A DNA stretch of 64,000 nucleotides from Dendrobium chrysotoxum (lineage: Eukaryota; Streptophyta; Magnoliopsida; Asparagales; Orchidaceae), in NCBI GenBank assembly GCA_019925795.1, contig CM034305.1, positions 55,540,573 to 55,604,572 on the forward strand. The letters are read 5' to 3'. This document shows, piece by piece, positions 42,624 through 54,665 of the stretch; positions within the stretch are counted from its first letter, which is position 1; each line of letters opens with the position of its first letter. The position numbers and the translations under genes are program-made. Below the pieces are notes generated by a model. The model was not told where the DNA came from. It was given only the letters and a program-made list of their open reading frames with translations, and made no database searches.

Positions 42624-42789
42624 GAAATTATTATATGCAGTCACCTGACACTGTCTGAAGACCAATCAGGACGTGCCATGTCACCAATATATTGTGTACC
42701 GTTACTGTGTCCCATTATATATCGGAAGATGTGACACATCTTGATTGGCCTCCGGACAGTCTGGTGAGTGCACATAGTAATTTCTCGGA
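42624..42789. mobile_element. Foldback MITE, 166 bp
   Basis: The two halves are imperfect inverted repeats of about 65 bp (GAAATTATTATATGCAGTCACC against GAGAAATTACTATGTGCACT on the other strand), with a short AT centre. Flanked by ATCCTGAC at 42616-42623 and 42790-42797, an exact 8-bp direct repeat. The TSD length suits hAT-derived MITEs. Confidence 0.7.
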
Positions 42790-42797
42790 ATCCTGAC

Positions 42798-43640
42798 ACT
42801 AGATCTATGGCATGTTGAATTTTCCTAGGTTGTGACAATTCATCAAGTAATACTTTTGAAATAATCTTACTAAAATCATATGCAAATGTGATATCATAGC
42901 AGATATGTGCATCTTAGTAGAATTGTGTGACTTTTTTTACATGAAGTAGAATGGTAGAAGATCTATCAACAAGTTTTTTTTTTTTTTTTTGAAAGTCCAA
43001 ATCCTACTTTCTCTACCATTGGGGTTCTTATGTTAAAGCTAGAATAAACTTACTTGAACTAGGACAAAAATAACATCACTAGCCCTCTCAAACAGGGTTC
43101 TTATGCTATTCCTCTCAAACAGGGTTCTTATGCTATTAGTTGTCATTGTGTCTGAGTTGATATAGAAAGACTTTTGAGTTTTCTTTTTAGATTTTTTATT
43201 ATCAATTATTTCTTTAGCTTTCTTCTTTTAGCTTGAGGCTTTTAGTTTTTTTTTTTTTTTTTGTTTATGACCTAGCATTTTATACTCAAAATAAATGATT
43301 TTAATAATAACCTTTGAGTTAGCTTTGACTCATTCTTTTTCTTTTTTGTTTTTTATAATTGAATATCATCCTTTTGCCAAGAAAGAGTTTAATGTTTTGG
43401 TTAGCAAGGCCATGTCATCATTGTCAGATTTTTTTAATGCACTTTTCCTAGATTTTCCAACTTTTAGGGCAATGGATTTCTCTTTATTTTTCTCTCTTGC
43501 ATTTGCAATTTTATGGCTAAATTTTTTCTCACAAGCTATTAGTGAACTGGATAAAAGATCAATATAGTATATATATATATATATATATGTTTTTCAACTT
43601 AAAAATAACAATGACTTTGACATCCCAATATTCACTTATA
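42798..43640. other. Intergenic with simple repeats
   Basis: A 27-bp unit starting CCTCTCAAACAGG is repeated exactly at 43084-43110 and 43111-43137. A (TA)n run lies at 43568-43588. T-runs occur at 42970 and 43243. No gene seen. Confidence 0.6.
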
Positions 43641-44110
43641 CATATTAAATTGCGCTCACCTTTTCAAAGTTAGAGTATTCCTTATCGGATGCATTCAGTG
43701 AGGTGAAATTTTTAATAGATTGTGTATACAAGTCAAAGATATTTTTTTATTAGCTTGCATATTCATTCTCGTGTATACGAAGTTGATTAATTCATGATTG
43801 TTTAACTTGGTATGTCCCCTCATATGTGATAAACAATATATCCCAAAATTTCTTACTAGTTTTGCTGGTGGATATATGCATGTAATCCTCACAAAATAAG
43901 TAATTTAAACACTTTGAGTTTCATTGCCTAGTCTTCTCTCTTCTACGGTCCAATCATCAAAGGAAATGTCTATGTTTTTCACTCTCAATTTTGTAAGAAG
44001 GTGCGTATCCTATTTGTACTAGATTTCACATGTATATTTCTATAGATTAATGAAGTATATATTTCTCTTTTTATTTTCATAAATTCTTACTTTTGCTTGC
44101 TTTGAAATTC
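43640..44110 (-). pseudogene. Decayed Copia gag fragment
   Basis: Minus-strand readings match the Gag of the two Copia elements in this window at low identity. Examples are DDWTVEERRLGNETQSV against their DDRDLAQLN region, FWDILFITYEGT against IWDRLCITYEG, and VKQSRINQLRIHENEY against VKQSRLNILLHDYE. Frame breaks are present. The family is different from Copia-1/2. Confidence 0.65.
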
Positions 44111-45079
44111 ACGGAGCTAATGTGCTATTGAGCTAGATTAAGTTTATGAATACTAAAGTTATATTTTGAGTCTTCCCTCTAAGTCTTGTTGGGCCTTTAA
44201 CTCTTTCAATTTATCTAATTGGGTCATCTCCTTGGAAGGGCCCACATTTTAGTAGGTCTTAATCTTCACAGAGGTAATTGTCTAGACTTGCCTATTAGGA
44301 AGGACTTCATTCTCAACTCAGTGTAAATCTTATTGTAAATAGGGAGTCCAAATTTTATGGCATGAATTTTTATTTCAAAGGTATACAAAATGTTAAGGTA
44401 TAGTAACTTGACTATCATCAAATTGATGGGATTGACCTTATGGGGACCCATGGCAATTTCTTGAAAGTAAATAATGAGTAAGCAGTCAAAATAAGAGGTG
44501 AGTCTATTAGAATATCTTTCCTTTTAAGAATTAATTTAAGGAGGTGACTTGATCATTACTTTTCAAGCTTCATTGGATATATATTTTCTTTTAGAATAAG
44601 ACTCTAGTTAAATAATGGAAAACATCTTCATTAAGCTTATATTATCAATCTATCTTGGGGCTTAGATCTATTGTAATGAGTACTATCATCACTTTTTGAT
44701 TGACCTTGAGCCAATATCACTGTAATCCCTAGCTTAAGTTTGCTTTCCTTTTCTTAATTAACTAAGTACACTTTTCTATGCTGGAGTTTTTTAATGCTCA
44801 TTTGAATATCTGCTCAAGGTTGAAGTTATTCAGCTTCAAGCTTGTAATTTCTTATCATGGCCCTACTTTTATCAAACATTTCTTATATATATTTATTATA
44901 CTCATCAAACTTGCTGAGAGTTGCCATTACCCCGAGTGACACAAGGTGAAAGGCATGTTCCCCAGGCTTTCAATTAAGTAGGTTTGGACTTAACTCACTT
45001 AATTTCATAAAATAGAAGTTATTTTTTCTAATAGAAAATCTTAAAACAAAAGATGGGATAGAGTGATGCCATTCCCTTT
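44111..45079. other. Unrecognised, probably retroelement debris
   Basis: Lies between the gag remnant and the Gypsy integrase remnant. A minus-strand frame of 61 codons at 44266-44451 has no family I recognise. Confidence 0.35.
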
Positions 45080-46010
45080 TTAGGAATGGAATATCATCAA
45101 GTTATTTCCACTCCATATTATCAGTCATCATTCATAGTATGCATTTGTAATGGGTAGGATTTAGGGCTTAATTGCTTGTTGATAATATAAGGCCCTTCCC
45201 AAGTTTAGTCTCGAGTAATGATTGGCATGTTGCTAAATCTACATTCCTCGTGACTAGATCCCAGACAAGGAATATTTTCTCTACAACATTTGATTTATAA
45301 TAATTCACTATTTTTCTTTTGACTTTCTCCTACTTTCATGCCTAAATTTAAAATTCTTTTTATTAAATCTATAATTATTTCCATGCTTTTCTCATTTTCT
45401 TATTTTCTTATCTCTAGAATCAACCAACTCTCCTTTATAATTTGAAGCTATTGCAACTCTTAGCTATGGAGTTCATATTTGACTAAGAGTAGGCCCTCTG
45501 TCCTATGGAATAATGCAATTGAGGTTTGGCTGATGGTGGAGGGTGGTGTTGCCTTTAAAGTGTTTAGAATGGACATTGACACTTCTGTCCACTTTCTTAT
45601 AATTCCTTCCTCCTTTTTCTCAAGAGGTTCATATGGAGGTCATATCAATAAATAATGTCAATCATAATGAAATTGTGAACTACCTTAGTGTAATTTTCTT
45701 AAAGCCTTTACCTCAATTTACTTAGTGAAGTAGTTAATCATTAATAAAATGATTTTTAACTGGCCACTTGTTCTAGGAAAAAGGCCCATCAAGTCCATTC
45801 ACGAAACTTCAAATAATTATGCACTTGATATTAATTATAACATGTGAGGCATTTTTGTAAAATTTCTTTGCATCTTTCATGAGAGTTGGCCAAAAAAAAA
45901 AAAAAATTTGTCTCCAAATTTTATGTATTTCAGCCAACTAACTTCCACATTGCTAGGTATGAAATTCTTTTAAAAACTTTCCCACTTTATATTCCGCCAT
46001 ACACCTCAAG
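45080..46010 (-). pseudogene. Decayed Ty3/Gypsy integrase fragment
   Basis: On the minus strand, about 45890-45840 reads WPTLMKDAKKFYKNASH, the 'YWPTM..DA..FV..C..CQ' zinc region. About 45800-45690 reads MDLMGLFPRTSGQLKI then INYFTK.IEVKAL, the 'MDilGPFP.a.GQ.kfiiVavDYFTKWiEA' integrase core. About 45510-45380 has LRVAIASNYKGELVDSR, the post-integrase linker. Stops and shifts throughout, no LTRs identified. Confidence 0.75.
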
Positions 46011-46675
46011 TTGGTGGAAGTGTTGGACTTCCTAAAAAACTAATCATCAATAAATAAGCATTGGGTAACTTTGATTTTGAATCTTCATTGATCTATTACT
46101 GTAGGTAAAAGCTTCTCGGTCTTGAGATATTCAATGAAGGGATCCATCAAACTCATTAAGTTTTCTACAATCATATTCATGACTTTTAGCTTTTCAATGT
46201 GATCGCTCCAAAAAAATCTTTTTTAAATATAATTTATGAACCCTGCTCTCACGAACTTAGGATTCCCTTTAATTTTTCCGGAGGTAGATTGAGTTTAATA
46301 TTTAACCAGATTTCTCCTGAGAGTAATGTCAGGGTTTATTTATATCTAGGTTCTACTTCCTATAAGCGCAAGCCCTCAATAGTTAATTAACCCTCCTAAC
46401 GCATTAGAAGAGCACTCTCGATTAAGGATGAAATACACTTAGCTTTGTACAAGGAGTGTGAAAATGTGCAACAGAGTTTTGGACTTAGCTATGGGGGATG
46501 AAGGTACACCTGAGCAAGATCTCATGGTTCTGTCATCCCGGGTATACCGTTGGTTCAATCTACCAATACTAATAATTATGGATTGTAGTGTCTAGGGAAT
46601 CTGATTAGCAGTCATGGGTTGCCTCCTCTCAGGGATCCCGAATAGACTGAAGTGGAGATGTGTGTGGATTTTAGT
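46011..46675. other. Unrecognised intergenic
   Basis: A 63-codon plus frame at 46199-46390 is without recognisable motifs. No repeat ends seen. Confidence 0.4.
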
Positions 46676-46915
46676 TTAGTTTAGTTTGGGTTGGGGCTTA
46701 TAGCTTCCTTAGAAGTTGCCAGTTAGTTTGTTTAGTTTGGGGCTTACAATTTTCTTAGAAGTTACCTGATGATTTGTTTAGTTTGGGGCTTATGACTCTA
46801 ATTAAGAGTTGCCCGATCATTTATTTAGTTTGGGGCTTACGGCTCTAATTAAGAGTTGCCTGATGATTTGTTTAGTTTGGGGCTTATGGCTCCAATTAGG
46901 AGTTGCCCGATGATG
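46676..46915. repeat. 46-47 bp tandem repeat, about five copies
   Basis: The anchor GGGGCTTA recurs at 46694, 46740, 46786, 46833 and 46880. Each unit reads roughly TTTAGTTTGGGGCTTA, then a variable stretch, then AGAGTTGCC.GATGATTTG. Confidence 0.8.
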
Positions 46916-47265
46916 GGTCTTATAACCTAACCCTATAAACTAAGTAGCCAGTATGATGGGTCTTACGACCTAGCCCTTATAGACTAGGATGCCCAAATGA
47001 TTTGAGTTTTAGATATAGGGTCGATCACTTAGAAGTTCCCTAATACACGCGGGTCTTACTGCTTCGCTTAGAAGTAGCCCAAATGGCGGGTCTTATAACT
47101 TAGTCCTATAGGTTAAGATGCCCAGGTAAGGTTTAAGTTTTGGATCTAGGGTCATTCACTTAGAAGTTCTGGGTCTTACTGCTTCATTGAGAAGTAGCCT
47201 AAATAGCGGGTCTTACAACTTAGTCCTATAGGCTAAGATGCCCAAATGATTTGAGTTTGTAGATT
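46915..47265. repeat. 120-135 bp tandem repeat, about 2.5 copies
   Basis: Blocks containing GGGTCTTA, then CTTAGTCCTATAGG, then TAAGATGCCCA, followed by CACTTAGAAGTTC and CTTCGCTTAGAAGTAGCC, recur around 46970, 47100 and 47218. They share AGAAGTTGCC-like words with the preceding 46-bp array. Confidence 0.7.
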
Positions 47266-48480
47266 TTTTCTAGTTTGACACTAGACCATGGTTTTGACAC
47301 TTACTTGCTAGTACCATGTTCTTTACTTGGCTTTTAGTGTGCTTGTTGTTTGCTTAGTGCTCGTACTTTCTTTTTTCAATACTTTATTTTGCCTGTAGTA
47401 GTTAGTTTACTACTTTCAGCATTAATTTTATTTATAATTGGGCTGACTTTTGTCTGCTTATTTGCAGGTGCTCGTAGCCAGCGATTATAGTAGCAAGAGC
47501 TTGCAGCCACAGGGGATGCAGTTGTAGAGGCTAGAGCCCATCAGGGGCTGGGTTTGAGGTAGTTTGAGGGCTTGTTTGGAGAGCACTTTGCTCTCGCTCA
47601 AAGAATTGATGTATGAGCGGCCAGTTGGAGAGCTTTTAGAGAGCTTATACTTATAGTGGATTATTGGAAACATTTCATTTTTGTATTATTTTTATTTTAT
47701 TTGAATTGCATTAATTAATTATGTGAATTAAATGCTTGAAAGTTGAATTTTAAATTCAGAATTCAGTTTGCTTAATTAATTTGATTAAAATTTTAATTAA
47801 AGTTTTACTTTATTAAAATTTGATCAATTTTAATTTAAGTTAAAGTTTTGATGATTTTTTTTAATTGAATTGGTTTTAATATTGAACTTTAAATCATATG
47901 AATTTTAAGTTTATTTTAAAGTTAGTTAACTAATTAACTGATAGGTTAAATGTTATGTTCAATTGGTTATATTACTGTAAATGAATTTTTTAATTTCTAT
48001 ATGTTAGTTTATTTAGTTAATTTTATTGAATTAGTTAGTTTAGAATTATTTTTATTTTTTAATGTCATTTGAATTAACTTATTCAATTGGATACTTTTAC
48101 TATTTAAGTTGGTAATCAGGTAATTTACTTATTAAGTAATTAAATCGATCGCATTTTTTTTATTTTAATTTGTCAAATTAACCTATTAGCTACTTGATTC
48201 GTTAATTGACATATATACTTTCAACTGATTAATACATTGAGATTTCCCACATCTTGAGTTGAATTAAAAAAATTCAACTTATTTGTGAGTTGATTAGTTA
48301 TTAGATTTACTTATTAGAAGTTGTTTATTATTAAGATTTAGATTTGATTGGCTTATGAAATTTTTTTTTTAAAGTTTTAGTTGAAAACATTAAAATTTAA
48401 GATTAGAATTAAATAATTAGTGAGTAATTTAGTTAATTAATTTCAGATTAAATCCATATTTTCCAAAATCCACTAAGTCC
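47266..48480. other. AT-rich intergenic
   Basis: 47460-47650 is less AT-rich but has no recognised protein in any frame. 47690-48470 is extremely AT-rich. Confidence 0.45.
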
Positions 48481-48505
48481 GAAATTTTTGAGGAAATTTC
48501 AACAG

Positions 48506-48537
48506 CCTCCCGGCGTCCCTTCCCCGGCGCCGGGAGG
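48506..48537. repeat. GC-rich hairpin
   Basis: CCTCCCGGCG (48506-48515) and CGCCGGGAGG (48528-48537) are exact complements with a 12-nt loop, at the left edge of the GC-rich island. Confidence 0.85.
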
Positions 48538-48674
48538 TAAGGAGGGCACTCGCCGTTTAATCCACCCGGCCGAAAAGATAATCGACGGCCGAGGGCTTCA
48601 AGACGTTGTCGAGTCCCGGAAATAATCTTCTGAGGCTTCGATTGATGATTATAATTTGCCGATTGCATTTATTA

Positions 48675-48734
48675 GTTGCCGATGGTCGCCGATAGTTGCT
48701 GATTACTGCCGATCATTGCCGATTGTTGCCGATT
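48675..48734 (+). repeat. Decamer tandem repeat, six copies
   Basis: Six 10-bp units of type RTTGCCGATT lie head to tail (cores GCCGAT, GCTGAT once). Further GCCGAT words lie just upstream at 48658. Confidence 0.85.
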
Positions 48735-48829
48735 TGAATATTACAGTACCTTTCTCCTTTTTTAATAATAATAATAATAGTAGAGATAGTAATAGATATA
48801 ATAATAATTATTATTATTGTAAACCCAGC

Positions 48830-49185
48830 TCCGTCTCTCACTCACTGCTTCAAGAAACGGAGAGAGAGAGAGAGGCCTGATTGTGCGCAGAAAATCAGAG
48901 ATCGTTCACTTGAGGCGAGATCGGAAGGTGGGATTTGGCTTTGCTTGCAGAGGTTGAAGGCGGACAGAAGGTTGCCGAAAGCCTAGTTTGGGTTGCGTCT
49001 ATGTGCGAGACGGACCAGGCTTAGGCTCTGATCTTAAACCAAAAAAGGAGACCGGCGAAAGGCTTCGGATTCGTAAGGGAAGTCTGGTCGACGGCCACCA
49101 ATTTGTTGCTTGTATTCCTAGAAAAAGAAAGCAATCCCGTTTGTTTCTTGCTTGGACGGACAAAAGAAGCCAAGAAATTGGAACA
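48830..49185 (+). other. Candidate first exon of an unidentified transcript
   Basis: An abrupt island of mixed, GC-richer sequence starts with TCTCACTCACTGCTTC and a GAGAGAGAGAG tract, features common in plant leaders. It ends at GGAACAG|GTGAGCG, a good splice donor at 49186. Short frames (for example 48988-49224 and the minus-strand 49021-49362) match no family and cross the donor. No downstream exon could be recognised before the repeats begin. It may be a leader exon of a gene outside the window, a noncoding RNA, or a dead promoter. Confidence 0.4.
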
Positions 49186-49819
49186 GGTGAGCGTAACCTC
49201 TCTGTTCTTTCTTCGACATTTTAAATGTTGAAACCACTGTTTGAACGTGAGAACGTCGTGGGTGGTTATGCAAGAATGGTTAGGTGTTAATAATTTTCTG
49301 CTGCTTGTGCTAAAACTGAATTCTTGCCGGATCCACATTATAATTTTATATTGCATAGGCATTTCTTGGATCGTGGCTTAGTCTTTTGTCCAACTGACAA
49401 CCTGAGCTAATGATGACAAGGGAACTGTAGCTCATATCATCTAGGAATGCAACTTATTTTATTTTATTTATTTATTTATTTTTTAAAAAGAACTGTTAAT
49501 TATTTGCTCTCTTTTCAATACCATATTGCCTTAATCATAGTTAAATCTTATTATTAAAGATTTGCATGCCTTTGAGGTTGATACTTAATAAAATTTGATA
49601 GAGCTGAAATCAAATCAACTCTATAAATATGCTTTGCAACTGAAATATCTGCAGCCACGTTTTTTCCCAAATATCTAATAAGGCTTGTGAGGGCTAATAT
49701 ACTAACAGCAGTTATTAGTGATTTAAATTACTGCCAACCAAAAATATATTTATTTTTTTTCAAACTATTACAATAAATGGCATATTTATATTTTCCTAGA
49801 TTGCATAAATCATAAAGCC
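49186..49819. other. Intergenic or intron, nothing recognised
   Basis: AT-rich after the putative donor. If the exon above is real, this would be intron. Confidence 0.4.
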
Positions 49820-49827
49820 GACAAAAT

Positions 49828-50533
49828 TAGGGCTGCAAGCGAACCAAACGTTCGACGAGCTACTCGATGCTCGGTTCGATTAAAGCTCGTTTGTGATCGT
49901 TTAACTAACTAAACAAATAAACTTGAACAATATTTTAAATACTCGATCCTTAAATAAACAAGTTTGAACACTAATGTGTTCGGTTCATTTATGTTCACGA
50001 ACAACATCATTTGAAGTTCGTGAACAAGCTCGACATTAAGCTCGATAAAAGTTCTATTCGTGTTCGATTCAGAACTCGTGAATAAGCTCAATAAAAAATC
50101 AATTAATATTTAATTATAAGCTTCATTTGAAAATATATTCATATAGATTAATCATATTTTCATTTTAAATAGATAACTGCTTTTATTATAAATTTAATTT
50201 CATGAACAAGAGACATTTCACATTTGTCTATGTTTGCAAGATTGTTTATTTAAGATGTTCATGAACAAATTTAAGGTTTGTTTGTTCAATAGATTGTTTG
50301 CTAATTCTGTTCATGAACATAACTCGTTAAGGCTTGTTTGTTTAAAGCTCGATAAGCACTAGACGAATCGAACATGAACCAAACATGAACACCCTTAAAT
50401 TAAACGAACCAAACATGAACACAAACAATAAAGCTCGAATCAAACACGAACCAAACTTGAACATGCTAATGATAAACAAACTCAAACATGAACACTCACA
50501 TACTCGACTCGGCTCGGTTCGTTTGCAGCCCTA
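49828..50533. mobile_element. hAT-type MITE, 706 bp, intact ends
   Basis: Terminal inverted repeats TAGGGCTGCAAGCGAACC and, from the other end, TAGGGCTGCAAACGAACC. Exact 8-bp TSD GACAAAAT at 49820-49827 and 50534-50541. The interior is rich in GAGCTCG/GTTCGTGAAC words and has no transposase. Same family as the element at 12866-24872. Confidence 0.92.
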
Positions 50534-50541
50534 GACAAAAT

Positions 50542-53500
50542 CCAATGCTACTAACTTCTGTTTGATAGTTCCAAGCTTTTTTTTTTGATATGATTTTAGT
50601 AATGCATATATTATGCCATCATATCATGACAAATGCCAATGGATTTCTGATCTTTGAGATGCATCGGTGAAATGAGATATTTGAGTCAGGTCGTCGATAA
50701 TATCCCTTACACCGTGGCACACATTTTTTTTGTTGAATTTCGTAGATTTATTAATTTTTGTTGTCATAGCCAACCCTTTGTTCGTAATATTGACTTTTGC
50801 GAAGCATGCAACTTGACATAATTGTCAAACTATATAAATGTTGTTGTCGAATTTTTTGTAATTTATGATACAAGGCTCTAATCATTACGAATCGAATGTC
50901 ACGTTTACTTTTGATCCTTAATTCTTGTGCTCCAAAATTTATCAGGATCACGCCTTGCCTTTGTTCTGATATTAATTTAGCAATTTTATTACATTGCTAT
51001 TATATTAAATTTCAACACAATGTTAAGAAAAGCTAACTCCAAAGCTAGCCTTCCGCTAGAATTCTCATTTTTTTTAGTGAAAGTCAGTGAGTTGGTTCTC
51101 TCTTAAAGTCGACTCAATTTTAAATATATAAATATTTGACCTTCATCTTTATTTTGAAGACTTAATTCCACAGAATACCTTCTTTCACTTAATTTACCAT
51201 GAGTTAGGAGTTTGAGAGCACAATAAAGTGCTTTGCTTTCTGCAGCTATAAATTATAGAGTCTTATACTCATAACTTCACATTGGGCCTATTTTTTGGTG
51301 ACTTGGAATCTAGTATTGACTTTGTGTGTGAGCATAATCTCTACTAGGCTTTTTAGGACCATTCCAATTATGGCCCCTTACTTTCTTGATATCCCATTAA
51401 TCTATAAGGTCTATAGTGAATCATTTTTATCTATTACTTTATACCTTTAGGATGTGAAATTAGCAAAAGTTAGAGAACTCTTGTGCTTTTATAACAAGCC
51501 TTATAGGTATTTGGAATGTGAATGTGCTCAACTCTAGTGCTCATTTCTATAATCTTCTATAATGATCAAGTTTGGCAAGCATAGTTTTCTATGAGTCTTC
51601 TATGATGACTTGGAGTTACTACAACTTATAAGTATGGCCAAAGTCATTGATCTATAATGATCAATATTGATGCTAATTTCTCTATGATTGAGTTTTTGAA
51701 CTTACTCCCCTGCGGATCTTGCTCATATAATAGATCTATCATTATTTCTTGACCTCCTCCTACACTAGCACATATACTTACATCATCTTCCCCTACTATG
51801 AGATTCATGACTAAGTATTTCACTAGTTGCAAAATTTATATTTATGCTGGTGAGAAAATGATTGATTTTAAATGTAAAAGGCTACCTTGCCTTCTGATGT
51901 GGGGACAAGGCTGGATTGTGGTCACTTTGATTTAATGTAGATATATGCTTAGATTTTCTTTGATATAAAATTTATGAAAGCCTATTAAATATGCAAGTAT
52001 ACATGCCAAATTAAGTAATAAAATGATAGAGAAAAGTGTCGATCCTACGAGAAAGTGTTATGCTTAATTACAATTAAACTACTACTATTTAATCTAAATG
52101 CATAATTTATCATATTAAATATAAAAATAAATGTTTTTGAATTTTTTCCATGTAATAGAGACTTGTAAGAAAATTTAATACTAATGAAAATAAAATATTT
52201 TAGACTAATGAATGCAAGATAACATAGTTTTTCTAATTAGACTTTTTATTTTAGATGTGAATCAGAGCATATGTATCACTAGATCTCTGTCAAGCTTGTA
52301 GGAGTGAAAAGGGAAGTTTAAGGCCTTACTATAATTATACTATCTCCATAGAACCTAAAAAGTTTAACATCCTACGTTATGCCAACATTCTATTTCAATA
52401 CTCCTAGTTATTCTAATATTCCTCTGTCAAGGCTATACATCACAATAGATGTTAACTATATACATGGCTATTATATACATTAAATAAAAAATGAAAGATA
52501 TTGAAAATATCTATAAAATAATTTAAAGCATAAGAGTCAACATTAGTATTTGCTATATATTTACATCATTAGCCTAAAACCTAAAGATTTAGCTAGACGT
52601 GGATAACAAAGGAAGCAAACTTAAATTCATTTCATTCATATGAAAAGGATACCAGAGAATTAATAAGAAAAATCTGACCCAAAAGGATCCATTGATATTC
52701 TCCACACTCCTTTGTGGATAAATTAAATGTGTGAATATGCCACTCGATTTGATTTAATATTTCTTTAAACAAATCTACATAATTAGTGTTAATTATCCCA
52801 AAGAATAAACTAACACCACATTATCGATTTGAGTAAAGAAAAGGTTTATTATCGTATCCAAACACAGCGTAGGGAATGTAACAATTATCTAGAAGGATAA
52901 AAGTCACATTCACCTATCATGTTAAATACGAAATTGATTCAGGATAAACTCGATCGATGTCTAGAGATTTTTCCCCTCTCTTAGCAAGTTAAGAGATGGT
53001 TTATTTTATACTGGGATCTTGTGTTCCTATAGAGGTAAGCTCTATAGTCAATTACATATTTGAAGAGAAATTTTTTTATTAAAGTGGAGATTAGACCTAA
53101 ACATATAATATAATTACATATAAGAATATTGTCTTAGATGTTTAAAAATATGAATCATTTCTTCCAAATTTTTGTTAAATTTTATAAAAAAATATATTTA
53201 TGTTTAACATATGTATATGTTTCTTCTTTATTAGGATAGGAGGTGTGCAGATACAGCTGGGCTTATTCCTGCTTGGAATGAGCAACTAGCTAATAACATA
53301 TTTCACAAGTAATTATCCTAGATGAAATGTAGGATAAAGATAGTTCTATCCTAAGAGTTCAAACGACCAAATCACACTCTGAGTTAGTGACTCAAGATAA
53401 ATCTTCATTTTAAATTCAAGTGACACTATCGAGAAGACTCACTAAGAATCCTAAATTTTATCTTATTTAATTAACCTAACTAAATTTTCTAACCACCAAA

Positions 53501-54540
53501 ATTTTGAACAGCATAACAACCCTATAACAACAGGAATAGTGCAGCATCCTTAGGGCACAAGAGGACCCCACTACCTTACTGTAGGTTTGTGTACTAGGCT
53601 AGTGTACATTGTAGAAAATAAAATGTATGTATGTATCATCCTAGAACTAGTATAAGTGTTCCTACAAAGTCCGGAAGATATACACCAAGGAAATCCTAAA
53701 TAAATTCTACCTACTAATGCAATCTATCACCCATATGATGCAATGTATGTATGCAATGTAAATAAAAGAGAGTTGTACATAAATAAAAAAAATGAATTTT
53801 ATTACTTTATTTATTTGAATACCTTGTCGAAAAGAAAGGTGGCCAGACCCCATCACAAGAAACCTTGATTCCCTACGATATATATATGTAGAATCATATA
53901 CACCATCTTAGTAATCTTTGATCTCTAAGTCTTCTATGGAATTCCGAAAGAGATTATCCCCCAAGGAAAGGGATATCGTCTTTTGGAGCACCACCTATAT
54001 ATATGTTAAGCAGGTATATATAATTCTTTACAACTCTGGATACTGTACAACTCGATCTATATATAAATCTACTTTTTACAAACTATAATACATACACTTT
54101 TACATTTTATAGGTACATTATACTGACTCTTGTAGGAAATATAAAGAGTTGAAAGAAAAGTATTAGAATATAAATATAAATGTGCAGCAGTTGTGTAACA
54201 TCCTAATATTTCTAATTCAGTCCTTAAAGAGCCTAAGTGCACCAACAAAAGTATAATATGCATGACATTCAGAGTTACAAAAATATAAATAAATAGACAT
54301 AGGGTGCTCTTCAAGAAAAGCACCCAGTAAGCCATTCATTCCACCGGTCTATCCTAGGTTAGAGTTGGTTGTCTTAGCAAACCATCTAAGTATGTGAAAG
54401 AGGTTGTGTGGCTTTGGTTTGTCCTATAAGGGTTTCGGGTTTAATTTGCATGTTTTATTAATGTTTGTTTATTAAAGGCTAGAAGAGAATTTTAATTGAA
54501 GTTTACATTGTATCATTGATCTCATTTTTATATGAGGTTA
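50542..54540. other. AT-rich intergenic, no gene recognised
   Basis: 4 kb without a supportable coding region. All open frames are short and lack motifs. Stretches such as 52025-52060 (GTCGATCCTACGAGA) and 52780-52990 resemble phrases common in plant LTR retrotransposon untranslated regions, but I cannot assign them. Confidence 0.45.
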
Positions 54541-54543
54541 CTA

Positions 54544-54665
54544 GGATCAATCCAGACCCTAGGATCTATTCAGACCCTAGATCTATTCAGACCCTAGATC
54601 TATCCAGACCCTAGATCAATCCAGACCCTATGATCAATCTAAATCTTAGATCAATCCAGATTCAA
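54544..54665. repeat. 17-19 bp minisatellite, about seven units
   Basis: Units of type GATCAATCCAGACCCTAG / ATCTATTCAGACCCTAG, becoming degenerate to the right (54640 onward). Confidence 0.85.
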
